Source of the DNA: Hypericum androsaemum | Taxonomy: Eukaryota; Streptophyta; Magnoliopsida; Malpighiales; Hypericaceae | Assembly (NCBI GenBank): GCA_963995505.1 | Contig: OZ023186.1 | Location: forward strand, 11,663,570-11,727,569 | Reading direction: 5' to 3' | DNA length: 64,000 bases | Notes under the pieces: model-generated | The model's input: the letters and a program-made list of their open reading frames with translations, nothing else | What the model was told of the DNA's origin: nothing | Database searches by the model: none | Position numbers and translations under genes: made by a program | Part shown: piece by piece, positions 1 through 13,399 of the stretch | Layout: each line of letters starts with the position of its first letter | Position numbering within the stretch: position 1 is the stretch's first letter

Positions 1-928
1 CTTTTCCTTGCCATTTTTTGCCTTATCATGCATTTTCTTTCCTTATCTTGCCTTTTCCATGCCTTTTCTTGCCTTATCTTTTTTTTTCTTGCATTCTTGC
101 CTTATCTTTCCTTTTCCTTGCTTTTTCTTGCCTTATCATGCCTTTTCTTTCCTCAACCTGCCTTTTTCTAGAATTTTCTTGCCTTATCTTGATTTTTCTT
201 GCCTTTTCTTGCCTTATCTTCCCTTATCTTGCCTTTTCTTGCGTTATCTTGCCTTTTATTATCTTTTCTTGCCTTTTCTTTCCATATCTTGCCTTTTTCT
301 TGTCTTTTCTTACCATTTCTTACTTTTCCTTGCCTTTTCCTTCTTTTTTTTGCCTTTTCTTGCTTTTTCTTCCCTTTTCTTGCTTTTTCTTGCCTTTTCC
401 TTGCCTTTTCTTACTTTTCCTTGCCTTTTCATGCCTTTTTTTCCTTGTCTTACCTTTTCTTGCCTTTTTGTTCCTTATCTTCCCTTTTCCTTATCTTTTC
501 TTGCCTTATCTTGCTTTTTTTTTACCTTGTCTTGCCTTATCTTGCCTTTTCTTGCGTTATCTTGCCTTTTCATTTCTTATCTTGCCTTTTTCTTGCATTT
601 TCTTACCTTTTCCTACATTTTTCTTGCCTTTTCTTGCATTATATATGCTTATCTTGCCTTTTCTTGTCTTGCATTTTCTTTCCTTGTCTTGCCTTTTCCT
701 TGTCTTTTCTTGCCTTATCTTGACTTTTTTTTGCCTTGTCTTGCCTTATCTTGCCTTTTCTTTCCTTATCTTACCTTTTCCTTGCATTTCTTGCCTTTTC
801 TATCCATTATCTTGCCTTTTCTTTCCTTATCTTGCCTTTTCCTTGCCTTTTCTTGCCTTTTCTTTCTTTTTCTTTCCTTTTCTGGCCTTCTCTTTCCTTA
901 TCTTGCCTTAGCTTGCCTTTTCTTGCCT
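1..928 (+). repeat. Higher-order copy 1 (partial, cut by window edge)
   Basis: This is the right-hand 928 bases of a ~2.1 kb unit. Near base 190 it reads GATTTTTCTTGCC and includes an extra TTCCCTTATC decamer, as in copy 3. Copies 2 and 4 have TCTAGCC at this place. Confidence 0.85.
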
Positions 929-3023
929 TAAACTTATCTTGCCGTTTCCTTGCCTTTTCTTGCCTAAACCTTATCTTGCCATTTCCTTGCCTTTTCTTGC
1001 CTTATTTTCCTTTTCTTGCCATATCTTGCCTTTTACTTGCCTTTTTTTTCCTTTTCCTTGTCTTTTCTTTTCCTTGACTTTTCAAGCATTTCTTTGCCTT
1101 ATCTAGCCTTATCTTGCATTTTCTTACTTTTTCTTGTCTTATCTTACCTTTTTTGTCCTTGTCTTATCTTTTCTTGACTTATCCTTCCATTTTTGGAAAT
1201 ATCTTGCCTTTTCTTTCCTTATCATGCCATTTCCTTATCTTTTCTTGACTTATCTTGCCTTTTTTTGCCTTTTCTTTCCTTTTCTTTCCTTATCCTACCA
1301 TTTCTTACATTTCTTGCCTTATCTTCAGTTATCTTGCCTTTTCTTTCCGTATCTTGCCTTTTCCTTGACTTTTCTTGCTTTATCATGCCTTTTCTTTGCT
1401 TATCCTGCCTTTTCCTGGCCTTTTCTTGCCTTATATTTCTTTTTCTTGCCTTTTATTTCCTTATCTTGCCTTTTCTTTCCTTATCCTACATTTTCTTGTC
1501 TTTTTTGCCCTTATCTTGCCTTATCTTGCCTTTTCTATCCTTATCTTACCTTTTCCTTGCATTTCTTGCCTTTTCATGCATTATCTTGCATTTTCTTTCC
1601 TTATCTTTCCCTTTCCTTACTTTTTCTATCCTTATCTTGCTTTTTTTCTAGCATTTTCTTGCCTTTTCCTTGCTTTTCTTGCCTTTTCTTTCCTTATCTT
1701 GCCTTTTCCTTGCCATTTCTTTCCATTTCTTGCCTTATCTTGCCTTTTTTTACCTTATCTTGCAATTTGTTTCCTCATCTTACCTTTTCCTTTACTTTTC
1801 TTTCTTTTTCCTTGCCTTTTCTTTCCCTTCCTTGCCTTTTCTTGCCATATCTCGCCTTTTCCTTGCCTTTGCTTGCCTTTTCTTTCCTTATCTTGCCTTT
1901 TCCTTGCCTTTTCTTGCTTTTTCTTGTCTTATCTTGTCTTTTTTTCTTTGTCTTGTCTTTTCTTGCCTTATCTTGCCATTTCTTTCCTTATCTTGCCTTT
2001 TCTTGCCTTTTCATTCCTTATCTTGCCTTTTCTTTGTCTTTTCTTGCCTTTTTTTTCCTTGTCTTGCCTTATCTTGTCTTTTCTTTCCTTATCTTGCCTT
2101 TTCCTTGCCATTTTTTGCCTTATCATGCATTTTCTTTCCTTATCTTGCGTTTTCCGTGCCTTTTCTTGCCTTATCTTTTTTTTTCTTGCATTCTTGCCTT
2201 ATCTTTCCTTTTCCTTGCTTTTTCTTGCCTTATCATGCCTTTTCTTTCCTCAACCTGCCTTTTTCTAGAATTTTCTTGCCTTATCTTGATTTTTCTAGCC
2301 TTTTCTTGCCTTATCTTCCCTTATCTTGCCTTTTCTTGCGTTATCTTGCCTTTTATTATCTTTTCTTCCCTTTTCTTTCCATATCTTGCCTTTTTCTTGT
2401 CTTTTCTTACCATTTCTTGCTTTTCCTTGCCTTTTCCTTCTTTTTTTTGCCTTTTCTTGCTTTTTCTTCCCTTTTCTTGCTTTTTCTTGCCTTTTCCTTG
2501 CCTTTTCTTACTTTTCCTTGCCTTTTCATGCCTTTTTTTCCTTGTCTTACCTTTTCTTGCCTTTTTCTTCCTTATCTTCCCTTTTCCTTATCTTTTCTTG
2601 CCTTATCTTGCTTTTTTTTACCTTGTCTTCCTTATCTTGCCTTTTCTTGCGTTATCTTGCCTTTTCATTTCTTATCTTGCCTTTTTCTTGCATTTTCTTA
2701 CCTTTTCCTACATTTTTCTTGCCTTTTCTTGCATTATATATGCTTATCTTGCCTTTTCTTGTCTTGCATTTTCTTTCCTTGTCTTACCTTTTCCTTGTCT
2801 TTTCTTGCCTTATCTTGACTTTTTTTTGCCTTGCCTTGCCTTATCTTGCCTTTTCTTTCCTTATCTTACCTTTTCCTTGCATTTCTTGTCTTTTCTATCC
2901 ATTATCTTGCCTTTTCTTTCCTTATCTTGCCTTTTCCTTGCCTTTTCTTGCCTTATCTTTCTTTTTCTTTCCTTTTCTGGCCTTCTCTTTCCTTATCTTG
3001 CCTTAGCTTGCCTTTTCTTGCCT
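929..3023 (+). repeat. Higher-order copy 2 (B type)
   Basis: A 2,095-bp copy. Diagnostic variants are CTAGCATTTTC near 1,650, TTTTTGGAAATATC near 1,192 and GATTTTTCTAGCC near 2,289. The same combination recurs one dimer later in copy 4. Confidence 0.85.
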
Positions 3024-5140
3024 TAAACTTATCTTGCCGTTTCCTTGCCTTTTCTTGCCTAAACCTTATCTTGCCATTTCCTTGCCTTTTCTTGCCTTAT
3101 TTGCCTTTTCTTGCCATATCTTGCCTTTTACTTGCCTTTTTTTTCCTTTTCCTTATCTTTTCTTTTCTTTTCCTTGCCTTTTCAAGCATTTCTTTGCCTT
3201 ATCTAGCCTTATCTTGCATTTTCTTACTTTTTCTTGTCTTATCTTACCTTTTTTCTCCTTGTCTTGTCTTATCTTTTCTTGACTTATCCTTCCATTTTTA
3301 GAAATATCTTGCCTTTTCTTGCCTTTTCTTTCCTTATCATGCCATTTCCTTATCTTTTCTTGACTTATCTTGCCTTTTTTTGCCTTTTCTTTCCTTTTCT
3401 TTCCTTATCCTACCATTTCTTACATTTCTTGCCTTATCTTCAGTTATCTTGCCTTTTCTTTCCGTATCTTGCCTTTTCCTTGACTTTTCTTGCTTTATCA
3501 TGCATTTTCTTTGCTTATCCTGCCTTTTCCTTGCCTTTTCTTGCCTTATATTTCTTTTTCTTGCCTTTTCTTTCCTTATCTTGCCTTTTCTTTCCTTATC
3601 CTACATTTTCTTGTCTTTTTTGCCCTTATCTTGCCTTATCTTGCCTTTTCTATCCTTATCTTACCTTTTCCTTGCATTTCTTGCCTTTTCATGCATTATC
3701 TTGCATTTTCTTTCCTTATCTTTCCCTTTCCTTACTTTTTCTATCCTTATCTTGCTTTTTTTCTTGCCTTTTCTTGCCTTTTCCTTGCTTTTCTTGCCTT
3801 TTCTTTCCTTTTCTTGCCTTTTCCTTGCCATTTCTTTCCATTTCTTGCCTTATCTTGCCTTTTTTTACCTTATCTTGCAATTTGTTTCCTCATCTTACCT
3901 TTTCCTTTACTTTTCTTTCTTTTTCCTTGCCTTTTCTTTCCCTTCCTTGCCTTTTCTTGCCATATCTCGCCTTTTCCTTGCCTTTGCTTGCCTTTTCTTT
4001 CCTTATCTTGCCTTTTCCTTGCCTTTTCTTGCTTTTTCTTGTCTTATCTTGTCTTTTTTTCTTTGTCTTGTCTTTTCTTGCCTTATCTTGCCATTTCTTT
4101 CCTTATCTTGCCTTTTCATGCCTTTTCATTCCTTATCTTGCCTTTTCTTTGTCTTTTCTTGCCTTTTTTTTCCTTGTCTTGCCTTATCTTGTCTTTTCTT
4201 TCCTTATCTTGCCTTTTCCTTACCATTTTTTGCCTTATCATGCATTTTCTTTCCTTATCTTGCCTTTTCCATGCCTTTTCTTGCCTTATCTTTTTTTTTC
4301 TTGCATTCTTGCCTTATCTTTCCTTTTCCTTGCTTTTTCTTGCCTTATCATGCCTTTTCTTTCCTCAACCTGCCTTTTTCTAGAATTTTCTTGCCTTATC
4401 TTGAATTTTCTTGCCTTTTCTTGCCTTATCTTCCCTTATCTTGCCTTTTCTTGCGTTATCTTGCCTTTTATTATCTTTTCTTGCCTTTTCTTTCCATATC
4501 TTGCCTTTTTCTTGTCTTTTCTTACCATTTCTTGCTTTTCCTTGCCTTTTCCTTCTTTTTTTTGCCTTTTCTTGCTTTTTCTTCCCTTTTCTTGCTTTTT
4601 CTTGCCTTTTCCTTGCCTTTTCTTACTTTTCCTTGCCTTTTCATGCCTTTTTTTCCTTGTCTTACCTTTTCTTGCCTTTTTCTTCCTTATCTTCCCTTTT
4701 CCTTATCTTTTCTTGCCTTATCTTGCTTTTTTTTTACCTTGTCTTGCCTTATCTTGCCTTTTCTTGCGTTATCTTGCCTTTTCATTTCTTATCTTGCCTT
4801 TTTCTTGCATTTTCTTACCTTTTCCTACATTTTTCTTGCCTTTTCTTGCATTATATATGCTTATCTTGCCTTTTCTTGTCTTGCATTTTCTTTCCTTGTC
4901 TTGCCTTTTCCTTGTCTTTTCTTGCCTTATCTTGACTTTTTTTTGCCTTGTCTTGCCTTATCTTGCCTTTTCTTTCCTTATCTTACCTTTTCCTTGCATT
5001 TCTTGCCTTTTCTATCCATTATCTTGCCTTTTCTTTCCTTATCTTGCCTTTTCCTTGCCTTTTCTTGCCTTATCTTTCTTTTTCTTTCCTTTTCTGGCCT
5101 TCTCATTCCTTATCTTGCCTTAGCTTGCCTTTTCTTGCCT
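3024..5140 (+). repeat. Higher-order copy 3 (A type)
   Basis: A 2,117-bp copy. It has TTTTTAGAAATATC near 3,296 followed by an extra CTTGCCTTTT, and TTCTTGCCTTTTCTTGCC near 3,760 in place of the CTAGCATTTTC of copies 2 and 4. Near 4,400 it reads GAATTTTCTTGCC. Confidence 0.85.
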
Positions 5141-7216
5141 TAAACTTATCTTGCCGTTTCCTTGCCTTTTCTTGCCTAAACCTTATCTTGCCATTTCCTT
5201 GCCTTTTCTTGCCTTATTTGCCTTTTCTTGCCATATCTTGCCTTTTACTTGCCTTTTTTTTCCTTTTCCTTGTCTTTTCTTTTCCTTGCCTTTTCAAGCA
5301 TTTCTTTGCCTTATCTAGCCTTATCTTGCATTTTCTTACTTTTTCTTGTCTTATCTTACCTTTTTTGTCCTTGTCTTATCTTTTCTTGACTTATCCTTCC
5401 ATTTTTGGAAATATCTTGCCTTTTCTTTCCTTATCATGCCATTTCCTTATCTTTTCTTGACTTATCTTGCCTTTTCTTTCCTTTTCTTTCCTTATCCTAC
5501 CATTTCTTACATTTCTTGCCTTATCTTCAGTTATCTTGCCTTTTCTTTCCGTATCTTGCCTTTTCCTTGACTTTTCTTGCTTTATCATGCCTTTTCTTTG
5601 CTTATCCTGCCTTTTCCTGGCCTTTTCTTGCCTTATATTTCTTTTTCTTGCCTTTTCTTTCCTTATCTTGCCTTTTCTTTCCTTATCCTACATTTTCTTG
5701 TCTTTTTTGCCCTTATCTTGCCTTATCTTGCCTTTTCTATCCTTATCTTACCTTTTCCTTGCATTTCTTGCCTTTTCATGCATTATCTTGCATTTTCTTT
5801 CCTTATCTTTCCCTTTCCTTACTTTTTCTATCCTTATCTTGCTTTTTTTCTAGCATTTTCTTGCCTTTTCCTTGCTTTTCTTGCCTTTTCTTTCCTTATC
5901 TTGCCTTTTCCTTGCCATTTCTTTCCATTTCTTGCCTTATCTTGCCTTTTTTTACCTTATCTTACAATTTGTTTCCTCATCTTACCTTTTCCTTTACTTT
6001 TCTTTCTTTTTCCTTGCCTTTTCTTTCCCTTCCTTGCCTTTTCTTGCCATATCTCGCCTTTTCCTTGCCTTTGCTTGCCTTTTCTTTCCTTATCTTGCCT
6101 TTTCCTTGCCTTTTCTTGCTTTTTCTTGTCTTATCTTGTCTTTTTTTCTTTGTCTTGTCTTTTCTTGCCTTATCTTGCCATTTCTTTCCTTATCTTGCCT
6201 TTTCTTGCCTTTTCATTCCTTATCTTGCCTTTTCTTTGTCTTTTCTTGCCTTTTTTTTCCTTGTCTTGCCTTATCTTGTCTTTTCTTTCCTTATCTTGCC
6301 TTTTCCTTGCCATTTTTTGCCTTATCATGCATTTTCTTTCCTTATCTTGCCTTTTCCATGCCTTTTCTTGCCTTATCTTTTTTTTTCTTGCATTCTTGCC
6401 TTATCTTTCCTTTTCCTTGCTTTTTCTTGCCTTATCATGCCTTTTCTTTCCTCAACGTGCATTTTTCTAGAATTTTCTTGCCTTATCTTGATTTTTCTAG
6501 CCTTTTCTTGCCTTATCTTGCCTTTTCTTGCGTTATCTTGCCTTTTATTATCTTTTCTTCCCTTTTCTTTCCATATCTTGCCTTTTTCTTGTCTTTTCTT
6601 ACCATTTCTTGCTTTTCCTTGCCTTTTCCTTCTTTTTTTTGCCTTTTCTTGCTTTTTCTTCCCTTTTCTTGCTTTTTCTTGCCTTTTCCTTGCCTTTTCT
6701 TACTTTTCCTTGCCTTTTCATGCCGTTTTTTCCTTGTCTTACCTTTTCTTGCCTTTTTCTTCCTTATCTTCCCTTTTCCTTATCTTTTCTTGCCTTATCT
6801 TGCTTTTTTTTACCTTGTCTTGCCTTATCTTGCCTTTTCTTGCGTTATCTTGCCTTTTCATTTCTTATCTTGCCTTTTTCTTGCATTTTCTTACCTTTTC
6901 CTACATTTTTCTTGCCTTTTCTTGCATTATATATGCTTATCTTGCCTTTTCTTGTCTTGCATTTTCTTTCCTTGTCTTGCCCTTTCCTTGTCTTTTCTTG
7001 CCTTATCTTGACTTTTTTTTGCCTTGTCTTGCCTTATCTTGCCTTTTCTTTCCTTATCTTACCTTTTCCTTGCATTTCTTGTCTTTTCTATCCATTATCT
7101 TGCCTTTTCTTTCCTTATCTTGCCTTTTCCTTGCCTTTTCTTGCCTTATCTTTCTTTTTCTTTCCTTTTCTGGCCTTCTCTTTCCTTATCTTGCCTTAGC
7201 TATCCTTTTCTTGCCT
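5141..7216 (+). repeat. Higher-order copy 4 (B type)
   Basis: A 2,076-bp copy sharing the B-type variants of copy 2: CTAGCATTTTC near 5,850 and GATTTTTCTAGCC near 6,489. It has a private change in the CCTCAAC marker at 6,450 and lost a TTCCCTTATC decamer near 6,510. Confidence 0.85.
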
Positions 7217-9359
7217 TAAACTTATCTTGCCATTTCCTTGCCTTTTCTTGCCTAAACCTTATCTTGCCATTTCCTTGCCTTTTCTTGCCTTATTTGCCTT
7301 TTCTTGCCATATCTTGCCTTTTACTTGACTTTTTTTTCCTTTTCCTTGTCTTTTCTTTTCTTTTCCTTGCCTTTTCAAGCATTTCTTTGCCTTATCTAGC
7401 CTTATCTTGCATTTTCTTACTTTTTCTTGTCTTATCTTACCTTTTTTCTCCTTGTCTTATCTTTTCTTGACTTATCCTTCCATTTTTGGAAATATCTTGC
7501 CTTTTCTTGCCTTTTCTTTCCTTATCATGCCATTTCCTTATCTTTTCTTGACTTATCTTGCCTTTTTTTGCCTTTTCTTTCCTTTTCTTTCCTTATCCTA
7601 CCATTTCTTACATTTCTTGCCTTATCTTCAGTTATCTTGCCTTTTCTTTCCGTATCTTCCCTTTTCCTTGACTTTTCTTGCTTTATCATGCCTTTTCTTT
7701 GCTTATCCTGCCTTTTCCTTGCCTTTTCTTGCCTTATATTTCTTTTTCTTGCCTTTTCTTTCCTTATCTTGCCTTTTCTTTCCTTATCCTACATTTTCTT
7801 GTCTTTTTTGCCCTTATCTTGCCTTATCTTGCCTTTTCTATCCTTATCTTACCTTTTCCTTGTATTTCTTGCCTTTTCATGCATTATCTTGCATTTTCTT
7901 TCCTTATCTTTCCCTTTCCTTACTTTTTCTATCCTTATCTTGCTTTTTTTCTAGCTTTTTCTTGCCTTTTCCTTGCTTTTGTTGCCTTTTCTTTCCTTAT
8001 CTTGCCTTTTCCTTGCCATTTCTTTCCATTTCTTGCCTTATCTTGCCTTTTTTTTACCTTATCTTGCAATTTGTTTCCTCATCTTACCTTTTCCTTTACT
8101 TTTCTTTCCTTTTCCTTTCCTTTTCTTTAGCTTCCTTGCCTTTTCTTGCCATATCTTGCCTTTTCCTTGCCTTTGCTTGCCCTTTTCTTTCCTTATCTTG
8201 CCATTTCCTTGCCTTTTCTTGCTTTTTCTTGTCTTATCTTGTCTTTTTTTCCTTGTCTTGTCTTTTCTTGCCTTATCTTGTCATTTCTTTCCTTATCTTG
8301 CCTTTTCTTGCCTTTTCATTCCTTATCTTGCCTTTTCTTTGGCTTTTCTTGCCTTTTTTTGCCTTGTCTTGCCTTATCTTGTCTTTTCTTTCCTTATCTT
8401 GCCTTTTCCTTGCCGTTTTTTTGCCTTATCATGCATTTTCTTTCCTTATCTTGCCTTTTCCTTGCCTTTTCTTGCCTTATATTTTTTTTTCTTGCATTCT
8501 TGCCTTATCTTTCCTTTTCCTTGCTTTTTCTTGCCTTTTCTTTCCTCAACCTGCCTTTTTCTAGAATTTTCTTGCCTTATCTTAATTTTTCTTGCCTTTT
8601 CTTGCCTTATCTTCCCTTATCTTGCCTTGTCTTGCCTTTTCTTGCGTTATCTTGCCTTTTATTGTCTTTTCTTGCCTTTTCTTTCCATATCTTGCCTTTT
8701 TCTTGTCTTTTCTTACCATTTCTTGCTTTTCCTTGCCTTTTCCTTCTTTTTTTTGCCTTTTCTTGCTTTTTCATCCCTTTTCTTGCTTTTTCTTGCCTTT
8801 TCCTTGCCTTTTCTTACTTTTCCTTGCCTTTTCATGCCTTTTTTTCCTTGTCTTACCTTTTCTTGCCTTTTTCTTCTTTATCTTCCCTTTTCCTTATCTT
8901 TTCTTGCCTTATCTTCCTTTTTTTACCTTGTCTTACCTTATCTTGCCTTTTCTTGCGTTATCTTGCCTTTTCTTGCGTTATCTTGCCTTTTCATTTCTTA
9001 TCTTGCCTTTTTCTTGCATTTTCTTACCTTTTCCTGCATTTTTCTTGCCTTTTCTTGCCTTTTCTTGCATTATATATGCTTATCTTGCCTTTTCTTGTCT
9101 TGCCTATTCTTTCCTTTTCTTGCCTTTTCCTTGTCTTTTCTTGCCTTATCTTGACTTTTTTTTTCCTTGTCTTGCCTTATCTTGCCTTTTCTTTCCTTAT
9201 CTTACCTTTTCCTTGCATTTCTTGCCTTTTCTATCCATTATCTTGCCTTTTCTTTCCTTATCTTGCCTTTTCCTTGCCTTTTGTTGCCTTATCTTTCTTT
9301 TTCTTTCCTTTTCTGGCCTTCTCTTTCCTTATCTTCCCTTAGCTTGCCTTTTCTTGCCT
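7217..9359 (+). repeat. Higher-order copy 5 (C type)
   Basis: A 2,143-bp copy with CTTTAGCTTCC near 8,127 and a following order of subunits found elsewhere only in copy 7. Copies 5 and 7 are about 4.18 kb apart, consistent with duplication of a dimer. Confidence 0.85.
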
Positions 9360-11416
9360 TAAACTTATCTTGCCGTTTCCTTGCCTTTTCTTGCCTTAAC
9401 CTTATCTTGCCATTTCCTTGCGTTTTCTTGCCTTATCTTGCCTTTTCCTTGCCATTTCTTACCTTTTCCTGCCTTTTCTTTCCTTATCTTGCATTTTCTT
9501 GCCTTATCTCGCCTTTTCTTTCCTTATCTTGCATTTTCTTACTTTTTCTTGTCTTATCTTACCTTTTTTCTCCTTGTCTTATCTTTTCTTGCCTTATCCT
9601 TCCATTTTTGGAATTTTCTTGCCTTTTCTTGCCTTTTCTTTCCTTATCATGCCTTTTCCTTATCTTTTCTTGACTTATCTTGTCTTTTTTTGCCTTGTCT
9701 TGCCTTTTCTTTCCTTATCCTACCATTTCTTACATTTCTTGCCTTATCTTCAGTTATCTTGCCTTTTCTTTTCGTATCTTGCCTTTTCCTTGCCTTTTCT
9801 TGCTTTATCATGCCTTTTCTTTCCTTATCCTGCCTTTTCCTTGCCTTCTCTTGCCTTATATTTCTTTTTCTCTCCTTTGCTTTCCTTATCTTGCCTTTTC
9901 TTTCCTTATCCTACATTTTCTTGTCTTTTTTGCCCTTGTCTTGCCTTATCTTGCCTTTTCTATCCTTATCTTACCTTTTCTTTGCATTTCTTGCCTTTTC
10001 ATGCATTATCTTGCATTTTCTTTCCTTATCTTTCCCTTTCCTTACTTTTTCTATCCTTATCTTGCTTTTTTCTAGCCTTTTCTAGCCTTTTCCTTGCTTT
10101 TCTTGCCTTTTCCTTGCTTTTCTTGCCTTTTCTTTCCTTATCTTGCCTTTTCCTTGCCATTTCTTTCCATTTCTTGCCTTATCTTGCCTTTTTTTACCTT
10201 ATCTTGCAATTTGTTTCCTCATCTTACCTTTTCCTTTACTTTTCTTTCCTTTTCCTTGCCTTTTCTTTCCCTTCCTTGCCTTTTCTTGCCATATCTCACC
10301 TTTTCCTTGCCTTTGCTTGCCTTTTCTTTCCTTATCTTGCCTTTTCCTTGCCTTTTCTTGCTTTTTCTTGTCTTATCTTGTCTTTTTTTCCTTGTCTTGT
10401 CTTTTCTTGCCTTATCTTGCCATTTCTTTCCTTATCTTGCCTTTTCTTGCCTTTTCATTCCTTATCTTGCCTTTTCTTTGTCTTTTCTTGCCTTTTTTTT
10501 CCTTGTCTTGCCTTATCTTGTCTTTTCTTTCCTTATCTTGCCTTTTCCTTGCCTTTTTTGCCTTATCATGCATTTTCTTTCCTTATCTTGCCTTTTCCAT
10601 GCCTTTTCTTGCCTTATCTTTTTTTTTCTTGCATTCTTGCCTTATCTTTCCTTTTCCTTGCTTTTTCTTGCCTTATCATGCCTTTTCTTTCCTCAACCTG
10701 CCTTTTTCTAGAATTTTCTTGCCTTATCTTGATTTTTCTTGCCTTTTCTTGCCTTATCTTCCCTTATCTTGCCTTTTCTTGCCTTATCTTTCCATATCTT
10801 GCCTTTTTCTTGTCTTTTCTTACCATTTCTTGCTTTTCCTTGCCTTTTCCTTCTTTTTTTTGCCTTTTCTTGCTTTTTCTTCCCTTTTCTTGCTTTTTCT
10901 TGCCTTTTCCTTGCCTTTTCTTACTTTTCCTTGCCTTTTCATGCCTTTTTTTCCTTGTCTTACCTTTTCTTGCCTTTTTCTTCCTTATCTTCCCTTTTCC
11001 TTATCTTTTCTTGCCTTATCTTGCTTTTTTTTACCTTGTCTTGCCTTATCTTGCCTTTTCTTGCGTTATCTTGCCTTTTCATTTCTTATAAGCCTTTTTC
11101 TTGCATTTTCTTACCTTTTCCTACATTTTTCTTGCCTTTTCTTGCATTATATATGCTTATCTTGCCTTTTCTTGTCTTGCCTTTTCCTTGTCTTTTCTTG
11201 CCTTATCTTGACTTTTTTTTGCCTTGTCTTGCCTTATCTTGCCTTTTCTTTCCTTATCTTACCTTTTCCTTGCATTTCTTGCCTTTTCTATCCATTATCT
11301 TGCCTTTTCTTTCCTTATCTTGCCTTTTCCTTGCCTTTTCTTGCCTTTTCTTTCTTTTTCTTTCCTTTTCTGGCCTTCTCTTTCCTTATCTTGCCTTAGC
11401 TTGCCTTTTCTTGCCT
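9360..11416 (+). repeat. Higher-order copy 6
   Basis: A 2,057-bp copy. Its first ~180 bases contain CCTTAACC instead of CCTAAACC and match the tail at 13,400-13,570 base for base as far as I can follow. The rest is closer to copies 2-4. It has short internal losses near 10,790 and 11,090, the latter with a non-consensus TTATAAGCC. Confidence 0.83.
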
Positions 11417-13399
11417 TAAACTTATCTTGCCGTTTCCTTGCCTTTTCTTGCCTAAACCTTATCTTGCCATTTCCTTGCCTTTTCTTGCCTTATTTGCCTT
11501 TTCTTGCCATATCTTGCCTTTTACTTGCCTTTTTTTTCCTTTTCCTTGTCTTTTCTTTTCTTTTCCTTGCCTTTTCAAGCATTTCTTTGCCTTATCTAGC
11601 CTTATCTTGCATTTTCTTACTTTTTCTTGTCTTATCTTACCTTTTTTCTCCTTGTCTTATCTTTTCTTGACTTATCCTTCCGTTTTTGGAAATATCTTGC
11701 CTTTTCTTTCCTCATCATGCCATTTCCTTATCTTTTCTTGACTTATCTTGCCTTTTCTTTCCTTTTCTTTCCTTATCCTACCATTTCTTACATTTCTTGC
11801 CTTATCTTCAGTTATCTTGCCTTTTCTTTCCGTATCTTGCCTTTTCCTTGACTTTTCTTGCTTTATCATGCCTTTTCTTTGCTTATCCTGCCTTTTCCTT
11901 GCCTTTTCTTGCCTTATATTTCTTTTTCTTGCCTTTTCTTTCCTTATCTTGCCTTTTCTTTCCTTATCCTACCTTTTCTTGTCTTTTTTGCCCTTATCTT
12001 GCCTTATCTTGCCTTTTCTATCCTTATCTTACCTTTTCCTTGCATTTCTTGCCTTTTCATGCATTATCTTGCATTTTCTTTCCTTATCTTTCCCTTTCCT
12101 TACTTTTTCTATCCTTATCTTGCTTTTTTTCTAGCTTTTTCTTGCCTTTTCCTTGCTTTTCTTGCCTTTTCTTTCCTTATCTTGCCTTTTCCTTGCCATT
12201 TCTTTCCATTTCTTGCCTTATCTTGCCTTTTTTTTACCTTATCTTGCAATTTGTTTCCTCATCTTACCTTTTCCTTTACTTTTCTTTCCTTTTCCTTGCC
12301 TTTTCTTTAGCTTCCTTGCCTTTTCTTGCCATATCTTGCCTTTTCCTTGCCTTTGCTTGCCCTTTTCTTTCCTTATCTTGCCATTTCCTTGCCTTTTCTT
12401 GCTTTTTCTTGTCTTATCTTGTCTTTTTTTCCTTGTCTTGTCTTTTCTTGCCTTATCTTGTCATTTCTTTCCTTATCTTGCCTTTTCTTGCCTTTTCATT
12501 CCTTATCTTGCCTTTTCTTTGTCTTTTCTTGCCTTTTTTTGCCTTGTCTTGCCTTATCTTGTCTTTTCTTGCCCTTTCCTTGCCATTTTTTGGCCTTATC
12601 ATGCATTTTCTTTCCTTATCTTGCCTTTTCCTTAAATTTTCTTGCCTTATATTTTTTTTTCTTGCATTCTTGCCTTATCTTTCCTTTTCCTTGCTTTTTC
12701 TTGCCTTATCATGCCTTTTCTTTCCTCAACCTGCCTTTTTCTAGAATTTTCTTGCCTTATCTTGATTTTTCTTGCCTTATCTTGCCTTGTCTTGCCCTTT
12801 CTTGCGTTATCTTGCCTTGTCTTGCCTTTTCTTGCGTTATCTTGCCTTTTATTGTCTTTTCTTACCATTTCTTGCTTTTCCTTGCCTTTTCCTTCTTTTT
12901 TTTGCCTTTTCTTGCTTTTTCTTCCCTTTTCTTGCTTTTTCTTGCCTTTTCCTTGCCTTTTCTTACTTTTCCTTGCCTTTTCATGCCTTTTTTTCCTTGT
13001 CTTACCTTTTCTTGCCTTTTTCTTCCTTATCTTCCCTTTTCCTTATCTTTTCTTGCCTTATCTTGCTTTTTTTTACCTTGTCTTACCTTATCTTGCCTTT
13101 TCTTGCGTTACCTTGCCTTTTCATTTCTTATCTTGCCTTTTTCTTGCATTTTCTTACCTTTTCCTGCATCTTGCCTTTTCTTGCCTTATCTTGACTTTTT
13201 TTTTCCTTGTCTTGCCTTATCTTGCCTTTTCTTTCCTTATCTTACCTTTTCCTTGCATTTCTTGCCTTTTCTATCCATTATCTTGCCTTTTCTTTCCTTA
13301 TCTTGCCTTTTCCTTGCCTTTTGTTGCCTTATCTTTCTTTTTCTTTCCTTTTCTGGCCTTCTCTTTCCTTATCTTCCCTTAGCTTGCCTTTTCTTGCCT
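11417..13399 (+). repeat. Higher-order copy 7 (C type)
   Basis: A 1,983-bp copy, the shortest of the set. It shares CTTTAGCTTCC (near 12,307) with copy 5. It lacks several decamers near 13,170 that copy 5 has near 9,030-9,110, which explains most of its shorter length. Confidence 0.85.

Noticed and set aside
5391..5588. Minus-strand Lys/Arg/Glu-rich open frames (also 11,672-11,869; 19,791-20,093; 25,207-25,527; 42,143-42,454)
   Set aside because: They are the purine-strand reading of the same satellite (KERKGKIRQEKARK patterns) and show no domain or gene context.
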